64,000 nucleotides of DNA from Streptosporangiaceae bacterium NEAU-GS5. Its GTDB lineage: Bacteria > Actinomycetota > Actinomycetes > Streptosporangiales > Streptosporangiaceae. Under the pieces are notes generated by a model that did not search any database, was not told where the DNA came from, and was given only the letters and a program-made list of their open reading frames with translations. Positions 37,306 through 46,866 of the stretch are shown here, piece by piece. The stretch is from positions 309,251 to 373,250 of the forward strand of contig JAGFNW010000004.1 of the NCBI GenBank assembly GCA_017592665.1. The letters run 5' to 3'. The position numbers were made by a program, and so were the translations under genes. Position 1 is the first letter of the stretch, and the number at the start of each line of letters is the position of its first letter.

Positions 37306-38931
37306 ATGACCAAGCACGCGGGCGACATCGCGGTCGCCGTCTCCCAGGCGTACGGCGTCGAGACCATGTTCACCCTGTCGGGCGGGCACGTCTTCCCGCT
37401 GTACGACGGCGCCGTCCACGAGAACATGCGCATCCTCGATGTGCGGCACGAGCAGAGCGCCGTCTTCGCCGCCGAGGCGACCGCACGGCTGACCAGGCAG
37501 CCGGGGCTCGCGGTGCTGACCGCAGGACCCGGCATCACCAACGGCATGTCCGGCGTCGCCACGGCCCACTTCAACGGCTCGCCCGTGGTCATCATGGGCG
37601 GCCGCGCCCCCGAATCGCGCTGGGGGTCGGGCGCCCTGCAGGAGCTCGACCACCCGCCGCTGCTTGAGCCGATCACCAAGCTCTCGTTCACCTCGACCGA
37701 GGTGGGCCAGGACGTGGAGACGGCGTTCCGCCAGGCCCTCGCCCCGCACCGCGGTCCGGTGTTCGTCGACTTCCCCATGGACCACCTGTTCGCCCCGGCC
37801 GAGGAGCACGCGACCGAGACGCTCACCCCGTCCCCGCTCGAGCCCGACGCGGACGACCTGGCGGCCATCGCCCGGCTGCTGGCCGAGGCCGAGCGCCCGG
37901 TGCTGGTCCTCGGCTCCGACGTGTGGATGGAGCGTGCCGAGGAGGCCGCGCGCGACTTCGCCGAGGAGTTCCGCCTGCCGGTCATCCCCAACGGCCAGGG
38001 CCGCGGCATCCTGCCCACGGGGCACGACCTGCTGGTCAGCCGGGCGCGCTGGCTCGCGTTCGGCCAGGCCGACCTGGTCGTCGTGGTCGGGGCGCCGCTC
38101 GACTTCCGGCTCGGCTACGGCTGGTTCGGCGGGAAGGAGGGCTCCCCGCTCGCCAGGGTCGTGCACATCGCCGACTCGCCCTCGCAGCTGGCCACCCACA
38201 CGGGCACGGCCGCGACCGCCGCCGGCGACCTGTCGCTGATCCTCTGGGGGCTCGCTTCGGCCTGCTCGACGGCCGGCGTGACGCCGCGCAAGGAGTGGCT
38301 GACGCGGCTGTCCGAGGCCTGCGCCGCGGCCGTCGCGGAGGACGCCGAGCTGCTGGCGTCGAACGCCGACCCGATCCACCCCATGCGGATCTACGGCGAG
38401 CTGAACCGCCGGCTGGCCGACGACGCCGTGGTGATCGGCGACGGCGGCGACTTCGTGTCCTATGCCGGGAAGTACATCGAGCCGCGCCGCCCCGGCGGCT
38501 GGCTCGACCCCGGACCTTACGGATGCCTCGGCACGGGCCTCGGCTACTCCATCGCGGCCCGGCTCGCCCGCCCGTCCTCGCAGGTCGTGCTGCTGCTCGG
38601 AGACGGCGCCGCCGGCTTCTCGCTCATGGACGTGGACACCCTCGTACGGCACCGGCTCCCGGTCGTGATGATCTGCGGCAACAACGGCATCTGGGGGCTG
38701 GAGAAGCACCCCATGCAGGCGCTGTACGGCTACGACGTGGCCGCCGACCTGCAGCCGCAGTGCCGTTACGACCAGGTGGTCACCGCGCTCGGCGGCGGCG
38801 GCGAACTCGTCACCGACCCCGCGGAGATCGGCCCCGCGCTCGGCCGCGCGTTCGACTCCGGCGTGCCGTACATGGTGAACGTCGCCACCGACCCCACGAT
38901 CGCCTACCCCCGGCACACCACGGGCGTCTGA
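37306..38931 (+). CDS. ThDP-dependent acetolactate-synthase-like enzyme (IlvG-like)
   Basis: 541 aa, ATG at 37306. The ThDP-binding family architecture is complete: an N-terminal PYR domain with the catalytic Glu in RHEQSAVFAAEA, a central domain (about 190-320) and a C-terminal PP domain with LLGDGAAGFSLMD and CGNNGIWGLEK, the ThDP/Mg motif. It resembles mycobacterial IlvG (Rv1820) over its whole length as I recall that protein. True acetolactate synthase activity is not proven for that group. It is monocistronic. Confidence 0.85.
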   Translation: MTKHAGDIAVAVSQAYGVETMFTLSGGHVFPLYDGAVHENMRILDVRHEQSAVFAAEATARLTRQPGLAVLTAGPGITNGMSGVATAHFNGSPVVIMGGRAPESRWGSGALQELDHPPLLEPITKLSFTSTEVGQDVETAFRQALAPHRGPVFVDFPMDHLFAPAEEHATETLTPSPLEPDADDLAAIARLLAEAERPVLVLGSDVWMERAEEAARDFAEEFRLPVIPNGQGRGILPTGHDLLVSRARWLAFGQADLVVVVGAPLDFRLGYGWFGGKEGSPLARVVHIADSPSQLATHTGTAATAAGDLSLILWGLASACSTAGVTPRKEWLTRLSEACAAAVAEDAELLASNADPIHPMRIYGELNRRLADDAVVIGDGGDFVSYAGKYIEPRRPGGWLDPGPYGCLGTGLGYSIAARLARPSSQVVLLLGDGAAGFSLMDVDTLVRHRLPVVMICGNNGIWGLEKHPMQALYGYDVAADLQPQCRYDQVVTALGGGGELVTDPAEIGPALGRAFDSGVPYMVNVATDPTIAYPRHTTGV

Positions 38932-38948
38932 CGGCCGCCCGACCCGGC

Positions 38949-40667
38949 CTACGAGCTGCTGGACGGGCTCGGCGAGGGGCTGGGAGAAGGAGACGCGCAG
39001 GGCGCCTTCCAGATCACGATCTTCACGACGGATTTGGGCGGCGCCAGCGCGCCGGCCTTGGGCGTCTGCTTGCTGACCTTGGGACAGCCGCCGTCGCCCC
39101 AGACCGAGTCGACCTTGGGCGTGAATCCGTCGTCCAGCAGCAGGGCCTTGGCCTTGGCCTCGGTCAGCCACATGACGTTGGAGACCGCCACCCAGTTGTC
39201 GGAGTTGACCGGTGTCGGGGTGGGCGACTTCGACGGCTTGGGGCTGCTGCGGACCGGGCTCGGCGAGAGGCTGGGGGTCGCCGACGGGCTGGCGGATCTC
39301 CGCGGGGGCGACGGCGAGGCGCTCGGCGACACCGAAGCGTGCGCGCGCGACTTGCTGGGCTGCACGCTCGGCTGCACGATCGCCAGCGACTGGGACGCGC
39401 TCGGGCTCGACTCGCCGCCTCCGTCGCCGAGGGCGGCGTTCATGGCGAACGCGGCCAGCCCCAGGAACACCACGGAGCCGACCACGCCGGCGATGACCGG
39501 GACCTTGCGGCTGCGCCGCCGTCCCCGGCGTCCTGGCGGGTCGCCCGGCGGGGGCAGCAGGCCCTGCGTGGTCGAGGGGGACGTCAGCATGTAGCCGGTG
39601 GAGGGCGCGCCCTCGTCCTGCCACACCTCGCGGGTGACGCGGTAGGTGGGCTCGGCTTCGGTCTCCCGGGACGGGGCTCCGGACGAGGCGCCCACGCCGG
39701 CGGGCACGGCACTGGACATGGCGCCGGACGCCGGGCCTGACATGCCGCCCGGCATGCCCGCCATCGCGCCGGTCGTGGCGCCGGACATCGTGCCCGTCAT
39801 GGCGCCCGACATGGTCGCGGACATGGTGCCGGAGCCGGCGCCCGAGACCGACTGACGCGCGGCCTGGCTGAGCGCCCCTGCGCTGTGCCAGCGGACGGCC
39901 GGGTCCTTGCGCAGCGCGCCCTCGACCACGGCGCGCACCGGCGCCGGCACGTCGGGCGGCAACGGCGGCGGTTCTTCACGGATGTGCTTGAGCGCGATCG
40001 TCACGGGTGTGTCGCCGTCGAACGGCCGATGCCCGGCCAGACACTCGTAGGCGACGATGCCGAGCGCGTAGACGTCCACAGAGGGCGTCACGGGCTGACC
40101 CTCGGCCTGCTCGGGAGCGCAGTAGGCGGCCGTGCCGAGGACCATGCCGGCGTCGGTGAGACGGCTCGCGGCGTCGGCGCGCGCGATGCCGAAGTCGGTG
40201 AGCACGAGCGTGCCGTCCGGCCGGACGAGCAGGTTGCCCGGCTTGACGTCGCGGTGCACGATGCCCCGCTCGTGCACGGCCTGCAGCGCTCCAGCGGCCT
40301 GGGCGATCAGCTCCATCGCCGGCTCCGGCGCGATCCGGCCCAGCCGCATCAGCAACCGGTCGAGCGGCTCGCCGTCGACGAACTCCATCACCAGGAACGC
40401 GGTGGGCCCGTCGCCCGGCACGTCGGTGACGCCGTAGTCGTAAACGTCGACCACGCCGGGGTGGTTGACGGTGGCCATGGCGCGCGCCTCGCCCTGGAAG
40501 CGCACGGCGAATCCAGGGTCGTTGAAACGGCCGGGGAGCAGCACTTTGACCGCGACGGTCCGGGCGAGGACCGTGTCCTCGCCTCGCCACACCTCTCCCA
40601 TGCCGCCCGCCCCCAGCCGGACGTCCAACCTGTAACGTCCAGCGAGCAGCGTCCCTTGGGCCACCAT
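38949..40667 (-). CDS. Transmembrane Ser/Thr protein kinase with Met-rich linker and PASTA-like domain
   Basis: 572 aa, start ATG at 40667. The kinase domain (about 10-270) has GAGGMGEVW, the ATP lysine in VAVKVL, HRDVKPGN, DFGIARAD and APEQAEG. A juxtamembrane linker (about 277-320) is a run of Gly, Ser, Ala, Thr and Met repeats such as GTMSATMSGAMTGTMSGA, with about 12 Met. One transmembrane helix (about 393-415) leads to a Ser/Pro-rich stalk and a C-terminal PASTA-like domain (VSNVMWLTEAKAKALLLDDG) with two Cys. It is a Hanks-type receptor kinase, probably sensing cell-wall ligands. Confidence 0.9.
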   Translation of the reverse strand: MVAQGTLLAGRYRLDVRLGAGGMGEVWRGEDTVLARTVAVKVLLPGRFNDPGFAVRFQGEARAMATVNHPGVVDVYDYGVTDVPGDGPTAFLVMEFVDGEPLDRLLMRLGRIAPEPAMELIAQAAGALQAVHERGIVHRDVKPGNLLVRPDGTLVLTDFGIARADAASRLTDAGMVLGTAAYCAPEQAEGQPVTPSVDVYALGIVAYECLAGHRPFDGDTPVTIALKHIREEPPPLPPDVPAPVRAVVEGALRKDPAVRWHSAGALSQAARQSVSGAGSGTMSATMSGAMTGTMSGATTGAMAGMPGGMSGPASGAMSSAVPAGVGASSGAPSRETEAEPTYRVTREVWQDEGAPSTGYMLTSPSTTQGLLPPPGDPPGRRGRRRSRKVPVIAGVVGSVVFLGLAAFAMNAALGDGGGESSPSASQSLAIVQPSVQPSKSRAHASVSPSASPSPPRRSASPSATPSLSPSPVRSSPKPSKSPTPTPVNSDNWVAVSNVMWLTEAKAKALLLDDGFTPKVDSVWGDGGCPKVSKQTPKAGALAPPKSVVKIVIWKAPCASPSPSPSPSPSSSS

Positions 40668-40746
40668 GGTGCCCCGTAACCCCCTAAGACCCCGATTCGC
40701 AACTCCTTCGGGGGAACCATACCTAATCTGTGAGCGTCAAAAGGCC

Positions 40747-40935
40747 TCAACTGGTGGTAATGCCATGCTCCACGCACTTGGCGGACCAGCCGCGCAGTGT
40801 CACCTGCACCATCATCCGGCGGCGGCACCGCGCGCAGAAGCGCGGCGGCTCCATCACGCGGGCGGCCGCACAGGCCGCGTGATCGCCCTCGTCAGCGGGC
40901 CCGCCGCAGTGATCGCAGTACGAATCCACGGTCAT
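40747..40935 (-). CDS. Small cysteine-rich protein, BsaP-like (biotin synthase auxiliary) candidate
   Basis: 62 aa, ATG at 40935. Six cysteines are arranged as [21 protein letters not shown] and KCVEHG. The central motif [20 protein letters not shown] resembles the small BsaP proteins that support biotin synthase in mycobacteria, in which Cys residues bind an Fe-S cluster. I rely on memory of that family. The alternative is a generic zinc ribbon. It lies 4.5 kb from bioB and 380 bp from a biotin-carrier gene. Confidence 0.6.
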   Translation of the reverse strand: MTVDSYCDHCGGPADEGDHAACAAARVMEPPRFCARCRRRMMVQVTLRGWSAKCVEHGITTS

Positions 40936-40946
40936 ACGCTAGCTCC

Positions 40947-41336
40947 ATGAACCTTGCCCCGGGCCCCCGCGCGTCCCGCGTCATCATGGTCGAGCGCAGC
41001 GACACCGCCGTCAAAATGGGCAGCGGCGACGTGCCCGTGCTCGCCACACCACGGCTGCTGGCCTTCGCCGAGGGCCTGACCATGCAACTGGCGCGCGAAG
41101 GACTGGACGACGGCGAGACCTCGGTCGGCACCAGGATCTCCCTCGAGCATCGCGCGGCCAGCCCCGTCGGCGCGCACGTCCGGCTCGACGCCGAGCTGAC
41201 CGAGGTCGACGGGCGGCGCCTGGTGTTCGAGGCGAGCGCCTCGTGGGACGGCACGGTGCTGTTCACCGCGACCATCGAGCGCATGGTGGTCGACCGGGAG
41301 CGGTTTCTCGCGCGGCTCAGTCGATCGTCGCGATGA
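40947..41336 (+). CDS. FlK/hotdog-fold thioesterase
   Basis: 129 aa, ATG at 40947, divergent from the BsaP-like gene. The hotdog fold is indicated by DTAVKMGSGDVPVLATPRLL, EGLTMQLAREGLDDGETSVG and a C-terminal VFEASASWDGTVLFTATIER. The FlK family hydrolyses small acyl-CoA thioesters. Its 3' end overlaps the convergent biotin-carrier gene by 20 bp. Confidence 0.8.
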   Translation: MNLAPGPRASRVIMVERSDTAVKMGSGDVPVLATPRLLAFAEGLTMQLAREGLDDGETSVGTRISLEHRAASPVGAHVRLDAELTEVDGRRLVFEASASWDGTVLFTATIERMVVDRERFLARLSRSSR

Positions 41337-41526
41337 GATCGCCCTCCTGGACGACGTCGCCCTCGGCGACCTTGATCGTGACCACGCCGTCGTCCTCCGC
41401 GATCACGGGGATCTCCATTTTCATGGATTCGAGGATGACGAGCGTGTCGCCGTCGGTGACCTCGTCACCGTTGGCCACGAGGACCTTCCAGACATTCGCC
41501 ACCATTTCGGCGCGTACCTCAGCCAC
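41317..41526 (-). CDS. Biotin/lipoyl attachment domain protein (biotin carboxyl carrier)
   Basis: 69 aa, start at 41526. The whole protein is a single biotinyl domain with the acceptor lysine in ILESMKMEIPV. It lies downstream of and in the same direction as the biotin carboxylase gene (48-bp gap), so the two form a carrier-carboxylase pair. The carboxyltransferase partner is not in the window. Confidence 0.92.
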   Translation of the reverse strand: MAEVRAEMVANVWKVLVANGDEVTDGDTLVILESMKMEIPVIAEDDGVVTIKVAEGDVVQEGDLIATID

Positions 41527-41574
41527 CGGGCACTCCCCTCAGTCAACGATCCAACTGTGCCAGACCAGGCCTGG

Positions 41575-42906
41575 TCACGGCCGCATCCGCGATACCAGTC
41601 CGGTGTCGTAGTCGCCCGTGACGAACTCGGCGTTGTCCAGCAGTTCGGCGCAGAACGGCAGGTTGTTCTTCGGCCCCTGGATCTGGAAGGCCGCCACGGC
41701 GGCGCGGCCCCGCTCGATCGCCTCGGCCCGGGTCGTGCCGTGGACGCACAGCTTGGCCATCAGCGGGTCGTAGAACGGGGTCACCGTGGTCCCCGGCGCG
41801 TATCCGGAGTCGACCCGCACGCCCTCGCCCGACGGCTCCACCCAGACGTCGATCGCGCCGGGGCCGGGGAAGAACCGCTTCGGGTCCTCGGCGTACACCC
41901 GGAACTCGATCGCGTGGCCGCGCGTGCCCCGCGGGATCTCGACCGGCAGCCCGGCCGCGATCCGCAGCTGGGCCTCGACCAGATCCATGCCGGTGACCAG
42001 CTCGGTGACCGGATGCTCGACCTGGAGCCTGGTGTTCATCTCGAGGAACACGAAGTCCTGCTTGTCGGCGTCGACCAGGCACTCGACCGTGCCGGCGCCG
42101 CGGTAGCCGACCGCCTCCCCCGCGCGCACCGCGGCGGCCAGCATCCGCTCGCGCAGCTCGGGCGTGATCCCCGGCGACGGGGACTCCTCGACGACCTTCT
42201 GGTGGCGGCGCTGCACGGAGCAGTCGCGCTCGCCGAGCGCCACGACCGTGCCGTCGGCCAGGCCGAGGATCTGCACCTCGACGTGCCTGGCCCGCTCGAT
42301 GTAGCGCTCCAGCAAAATCGCGGGCTCTCCGCCGAATCGCGAGGCGGCGCGCGAGGCCTGGTCGAAGGCCTTCTCCAGCGACGCCTCGTCGACGGCCACG
42401 CCCATGCCGATGCCACCGCCGCCGCCGGCCGTCTTGACCATCACCGGGTAGCCGATTTTCTCAGCGGCGATCAGGGCCTCGGGAAGGCTGGTCACCGGCT
42501 CGCGGGTGCCCGCGGCGACCGGGACGCCGGCCGCTTCCATGAGGTTACGCGCGTTGATCTTGTCGCCCATCTGGACGATGGCCTCAGGGGCAGGCCCGAT
42601 CCAGACCAGGCCCGCCTCGGTCACGCGCCGGGCGAACTCGGCGTTCTCGCTGAAGAAGCCGTAGCCCGGGTGGACGGCCGCGGCGCCCGTCTTCTCGGCC
42701 GCGCCAAGGACCTTTTCCATGTCGAGATAACTCTGCGCGGGATTGGCCGGACCGAGGAGGATCACCTCGTCGGCCTCAAGGACGAACGGCAGGTCGGCGT
42801 CGGCCTCCGAGTGCACGGCGATGGCACGGATGCCCATCGTCTTGACGGTGCGGATGATCCGGCGTGCGATTTCGCCGCGGTTGGCGACCAGAACTGACTC
42901 GAACAC
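41575..42906 (-). CDS. accC: Biotin carboxylase subunit of acyl-CoA carboxylase
   Basis: 443 aa from the GTG at 42906 (VFESVLVANRGEIARRI). ATP-grasp carboxylase that carboxylates biotin using bicarbonate. Motifs include VHPGYGFFSENAEFARR, the glycine-rich loop VKTAGGGGGIGMGVAV, RDCSVQRRHQKVVEESPSP and FLEMNTRLQVEHPVTE. It lacks the C-terminal BCCP of AccA-type alpha chains, with the biotinyl domain encoded separately just downstream. Confidence 0.93.
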   Translation of the reverse strand: MFESVLVANRGEIARRIIRTVKTMGIRAIAVHSEADADLPFVLEADEVILLGPANPAQSYLDMEKVLGAAEKTGAAAVHPGYGFFSENAEFARRVTEAGLVWIGPAPEAIVQMGDKINARNLMEAAGVPVAAGTREPVTSLPEALIAAEKIGYPVMVKTAGGGGGIGMGVAVDEASLEKAFDQASRAASRFGGEPAILLERYIERARHVEVQILGLADGTVVALGERDCSVQRRHQKVVEESPSPGITPELRERMLAAAVRAGEAVGYRGAGTVECLVDADKQDFVFLEMNTRLQVEHPVTELVTGMDLVEAQLRIAAGLPVEIPRGTRGHAIEFRVYAEDPKRFFPGPGAIDVWVEPSGEGVRVDSGYAPGTTVTPFYDPLMAKLCVHGTTRAEAIERGRAAVAAFQIQGPKNNLPFCAELLDNAEFVTGDYDTGLVSRMRP

Positions 42907-42985
42907 GCAGCCAACACTAAGCCTGGGCCACGGCCGCGCCGTGCTTCCGCGACGACCGATCCCAGCCATCCGATCTGTAGGAAAT

Positions 42986-44269
42986 CTACAAAACGCTTAC
43001 CGGCGCGAGCCGGTCGACCACGCGGGCCATGGCCTCCACGATGCGGGGGTCGTAGGCGTCGCCACCGTCGAGCCGGAGCCGCTCCAGCGCCGCCGCCGCC
43101 CGATCGCGATCGGTCGACCCGCCCACCAGGTCGTCGTACGCGTTGGCGACCTTGATGATCCGGCTCGCGGTGGGCGGGGTGAGCGCCACCGGGTCGCACT
43201 GGTGGCGGACGATCTCGGCGACCTGGTTGAGCACGCCCGTCTTACGGATGACCTCGGCGCCCAGCTCGGCGATCCGCCGCGCCTGGCCGGGGTCGGTCAG
43301 CACGGTGGCGCCTCCCGGGATCGGGTCGCTCAGCGACAGCTGCCCGATGTCGTGCATGAGCGCCGCGTACTCCAGCTCCAGCAGCTCGGCCTCGGGCATG
43401 CCGAGCTCGCGCCCGATCGCCACCGAAAGGTGGCTGACCCGGCGCGAGTGACCGGGCTCGACGTAGCCGCCGACCTCGGTGACCCGGCTGAGCGCGCGGA
43501 CCGTCTGCAGATAGGTGGCCCTGATCCCGGCGTACTTGCGGAAGGCCACCTGCGTGACCAGCAGCGGCGCGGCGAACATGAGCAGCGCCGTGAGGCCCAT
43601 GCTGTGCGCGGACAGCGCCAGGAGCGCGGCCGATGCGCCCACTGCGGCGTCGAGCCGGGCCACCATCCGCACCTCGTCCCGCACGGCCACCGGGAACGCC
43701 GTGCGGACCACCTCGGCCCGCAGCATGGCCGCGATCCCCACGTCGACCAGCAGCACCGCGGTTATCAGCACGGCCATCACCAGCAGGGCGATCCACCAGT
43801 TGGACCCGGCGGTCGTCGGCGACAGGCGCTCGGCCAGCGGGCGGAACGCGAAGGCCAGCAGCGAGCTCGAGATCAGCCGCCGGGCGATCGCGTCCAGCCG
43901 GGGTGGGCGCCCCACGGCCAGATGCGGCAGCGCGCCCGCGATCATGCCGGCCGACACCACGGCCACGACCTGCAGCGCGTCGTGCGTGGCCGGTTTGTTG
44001 CCCACGTCGAGCAGCACGGCGTAGCCGAGCGCGGCGGCCGTGGAGACCGGCGCCACCTCCCGGTTTCCCGGCATGGTCAGGCGGGCCAGCTCACCGGCCG
44101 CGATCAGCGCGCCGAAGCCGATGGCCACATTCGAGTGGATCAGCTCGGTCGCGGCCGTGTGCGCGATGCCGGCCACCGTCAGCATCCCGGCCGCGCAGAT
44201 CAGCAGCCATTGCCCGGAGTCGAGCGACATCCCCTGGGACCGCGAGCGGTCCCGGCGCGAGGCCGTCAT
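42986..44269 (-). CDS. Membrane HD-domain protein lacking the GYP motif
   Basis: 427 aa, ATG at 44269 overlapping the previous gene's stop by 4 bp. About six to eight N-terminal transmembrane helices (about 12-270) precede an HD domain with GHSRRVSHLSVAIG and YAALMHDIGQLSL. The downstream HHE and GYP signature of active HD-GYP enzymes is absent (VRHQCDPVALTP instead). It may be a degenerate or non-c-di-GMP phosphohydrolase, paired with the canonical copy upstream. Confidence 0.82.
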   Translation of the reverse strand: MTASRRDRSRSQGMSLDSGQWLLICAAGMLTVAGIAHTAATELIHSNVAIGFGALIAAGELARLTMPGNREVAPVSTAAALGYAVLLDVGNKPATHDALQVVAVVSAGMIAGALPHLAVGRPPRLDAIARRLISSSLLAFAFRPLAERLSPTTAGSNWWIALLVMAVLITAVLLVDVGIAAMLRAEVVRTAFPVAVRDEVRMVARLDAAVGASAALLALSAHSMGLTALLMFAAPLLVTQVAFRKYAGIRATYLQTVRALSRVTEVGGYVEPGHSRRVSHLSVAIGRELGMPEAELLELEYAALMHDIGQLSLSDPIPGGATVLTDPGQARRIAELGAEVIRKTGVLNQVAEIVRHQCDPVALTPPTASRIIKVANAYDDLVGGSTDRDRAAAALERLRLDGGDAYDPRIVEAMARVVDRLAPVSVL

Positions 44270-45627
44270 CGCTCCGACACCACCTGGATGGGCGAGGTCG
44301 GATCGTCGTGGTCCTTGACCACCTGCTCGACGACCGCGTCGAACGGCATGGGCGGCACGCTCGGCGGCGGCTCCCACGGGTGCCGGTCGAGCGCCCGCAG
44401 GAAGGCGGTGACCATGACCGGGTCGAACTGGGTGCCCGAGCCTCTGCGGAGCTCGGCCAGCGCCTCGTCCTTCGACTTGGCCTTGCGGTAGGCGCGGTCG
44501 GAGGTCATCGAATCCCACGCGTCGGCCACCGAGATGATCCGCGCGAACTCGGGGATCTCACCGGCGGCCAGGCCCATGGGATAGCCGGTGCCGTCGTACT
44601 TCTCGTGGTGGTGCATGATCCCGGCGAACGCCTCGTCCAGGAAGTCGATGCCGCGCACGATCTCCAGCCCGCGCATCGGATGGAGCTGGACCGCGGCGAA
44701 CTCCTCCTCGGTCAGGTCGCCGTCCTTCTGCAGCACCTTGGTGGGCACGCCGAGCTTGCCCACGTCGTGCAGCATCCCGGCGTAGCGGATGGCGCTCAGC
44801 CGCTCGGTGCCCATGCCGATCTCCTCGGCGATCCGGGAGGAGGCGTCGGAGACCCGGGTGCAGTGGCCGCGGGTGTAGTAGTCCTTGGTCTCGACGGCCT
44901 GGCACAGGGCCGCGATGGTCGCGTCGTACGAGCGCTGCTGGGCGTGATACTGCCCGAGCGCCCAGCGCGCGACGAACAACGGCAGCAGCACGAGGACCGC
45001 GGAGATCGACTGGACGGTCGTCCACAGGCTGGCGATGAGCAGCCCGAACGTGGCGTAGCCGAGATAGGACACGAGGAACTGCGCCATCCCGCGCAGCGGG
45101 ACGACCCCCCGGCCCACCCCCTCGGCCAGCCGCAGGATGGTCGCGGTGAACAGGAAGTTGATGACCACATAGACCCCGGCCGACACCGCGAACGGCACGA
45201 TGATCTCGGGGAAGTCTTCCGGCTTCGGCTGGTGCGGCATGGCCCGGGCGGCCGCCAGGAACGCCTCGCCCGCCGCATAGGCGCAGATCGCGAACTGGGC
45301 CGTGTTGAACAGGCGTTTCACCAGCGACAGGCCGGGCCGCACGCTCAGCACGGCGGTCAGCGTGACGAGGGTCGCGCCTTCCGGGCCGACCAGCACGACG
45401 GCCGCGAGCGCCGCGGAGAAGCTGACCGAGATGGCCGCCTGCCGCACGCTGAGCTGCGTCGGCACCGACTCGCACACGAGGAACAGCAGGGCGAGCACGA
45501 GCACGGTCGAGGTCGGATTGTCGAACTGCTCCAGCCGGCCCGAAGTGACGCTGCGCCACACGACGAACGAGGCCCCGCCCATGAGCAGGACGAAAAAGAC
45601 CCTGGCAGGCCACGGCATGTCGCGCAA
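44266..45627 (-). CDS. Membrane HD-GYP phosphodiesterase
   Basis: 453 aa with a TTG at 45627 close to GAGGGGG. An ATG at 45618 is an alternative. An N-terminal multi-helix membrane domain (about 1-225) is followed by a complete HD-GYP domain: GHCTRVSDAS, MLHDVGKLGVPTKVL and HHHEKYDGTGYPMGL. This predicts hydrolysis of cyclic di-GMP or related dinucleotides. It is translationally coupled to the degenerate paralogue downstream. Confidence 0.9.
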   Translation of the reverse strand: MRDMPWPARVFFVLLMGGASFVVWRSVTSGRLEQFDNPTSTVLVLALLFLVCESVPTQLSVRQAAISVSFSAALAAVVLVGPEGATLVTLTAVLSVRPGLSLVKRLFNTAQFAICAYAAGEAFLAAARAMPHQPKPEDFPEIIVPFAVSAGVYVVINFLFTATILRLAEGVGRGVVPLRGMAQFLVSYLGYATFGLLIASLWTTVQSISAVLVLLPLFVARWALGQYHAQQRSYDATIAALCQAVETKDYYTRGHCTRVSDASSRIAEEIGMGTERLSAIRYAGMLHDVGKLGVPTKVLQKDGDLTEEEFAAVQLHPMRGLEIVRGIDFLDEAFAGIMHHHEKYDGTGYPMGLAAGEIPEFARIISVADAWDSMTSDRAYRKAKSKDEALAELRRGSGTQFDPVMVTAFLRALDRHPWEPPPSVPPMPFDAVVEQVVKDHDDPTSPIQVVSER

Positions 45628-45786
45628 TGCGGCCCCCTCGCCAAAAGGCGCCTGCTCAGATCCAGGAAATCCCGGCTTTGACCGGTGCGTACGTGAGCAT
45701 GCGCTGCCTCCACTCGACTTCCGCGACTCAGGTTACAGAACCGCCACATCCCCGCTCGGGACGATCGAGCCATCGTAACCAAACTG

Positions 45787-46866
45787 CTACTGAGCGTCGT
45801 CGTCGGGGGCCTCTCTGCTGATCAAGAGACGGCGCAGGGAGTCGAGCCGGGCCGCGTCGACGCGGCCCTCGGCCACCGCGACGTCGAGCGCGCAGCCGTT
45901 GCCGAGGTGGGTGCAGCCCTTGGGGCAGTTGACGGCCTCCTCGTTGAGGTCGGGGAAGGCCGCGAGGACCGTCTCCACCTCGACGTGGCCGAGGCCGAAG
46001 CTGCGCACGCCCGGCGTGTCGATGATCCATCCGCCGCCCGGCAGCGCCAGCGCGACCGCGGAGGACGAGGTGTGCCGCCCGCGCCCGGTCACGGCGTTGA
46101 CGTGCGACACGGCCCGCTCCGCCCCCGGCACCAGCGCGTTGACCAAGGTCGACTTCCCCACGCCCGAATGGCCGACGAGGACGCTCACCCGATCGCGCAG
46201 CCGCGACTCGACCTCGCCCAGGTCGCCGCCCTTCCTGACCACCACGTACGGCACGCCGAGCGGCTCGTAGAGGGCCACGAGCGTGTCGGCGGCGGCGAGG
46301 TCGGGCTTGGTCAGGCAGAGCAGGGGGTCGATGTCCTGGTCGAAGGCGGCCACCCACAACCGGTCGATCATCCGGGGCCGGGGCGGCGGGTTGTCCAGCG
46401 CGACGACGATGACCAGCTGGTCGGCGTTGGCGACCACGGGCCGCTCGACCTCGTCGGAGTCGTCGGCGCTGCGCCGCAGCATGGACGCGCGCTCCTCGCG
46501 GCGGACGACCCTCGCCAGGCTGTCCGGCCGGCCGGACACGTCGCCCACGATCGCCACCCGGTCGCCCACCACGACGCCCTTGCGGCCGAGCTCGCGCGCC
46601 TTCATCGCGACGACCTCGGTGGTCGGGCCGTGGCCCATCTCGAGCGGATCCTCGGACGGGTTGTCGCCGGGCTGCGGGATGCCGGGGCCGATCAGGCAGG
46701 TGTAGCGGCCGCGGTCGACCGCGACGACGAAGCCCTCCACCGCCTGCTCGTGCGCAGGGCGGAGCCGGGTCCGCGGCCGGGTGCCTTTGCCCGGTCTGAC
46801 CCTGACGTCGTCCTCGTCGTATTCGCGTTTTCTCAGCTGGCTTCCCCCGAGAGCATTCGCGCCCAC
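45787..46866 (-). CDS. rsgA: Ribosome small-subunit-dependent GTPase A
   Basis: 359 aa as drawn from the GTG at 46866, which overlaps aroA by 34 bp. The conserved part begins near [18 protein letters not shown], so a CTG start at 46836 with GGGGGAAG upstream is possible. An OB domain (about 35-130) precedes the circularly permuted GTPase with LTKPDL (G4), [15 protein letters not shown] (G1) and [10 protein letters not shown] (G3). A zinc motif [12 protein letters not shown] ends the protein. It assists 30S maturation. Confidence 0.92.
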   Translation of the reverse strand: MGANALGGSQLRKREYDEDDVRVRPGKGTRPRTRLRPAHEQAVEGFVVAVDRGRYTCLIGPGIPQPGDNPSEDPLEMGHGPTTEVVAMKARELGRKGVVVGDRVAIVGDVSGRPDSLARVVRREERASMLRRSADDSDEVERPVVANADQLVIVVALDNPPPRPRMIDRLWVAAFDQDIDPLLCLTKPDLAAADTLVALYEPLGVPYVVVRKGGDLGEVESRLRDRVSVLVGHSGVGKSTLVNALVPGAERAVSHVNAVTGRGRHTSSSAVALALPGGGWIIDTPGVRSFGLGHVEVETVLAAFPDLNEEAVNCPKGCTHLGNGCALDVAVAEGRVDAARLDSLRRLLISREAPDDDAQ

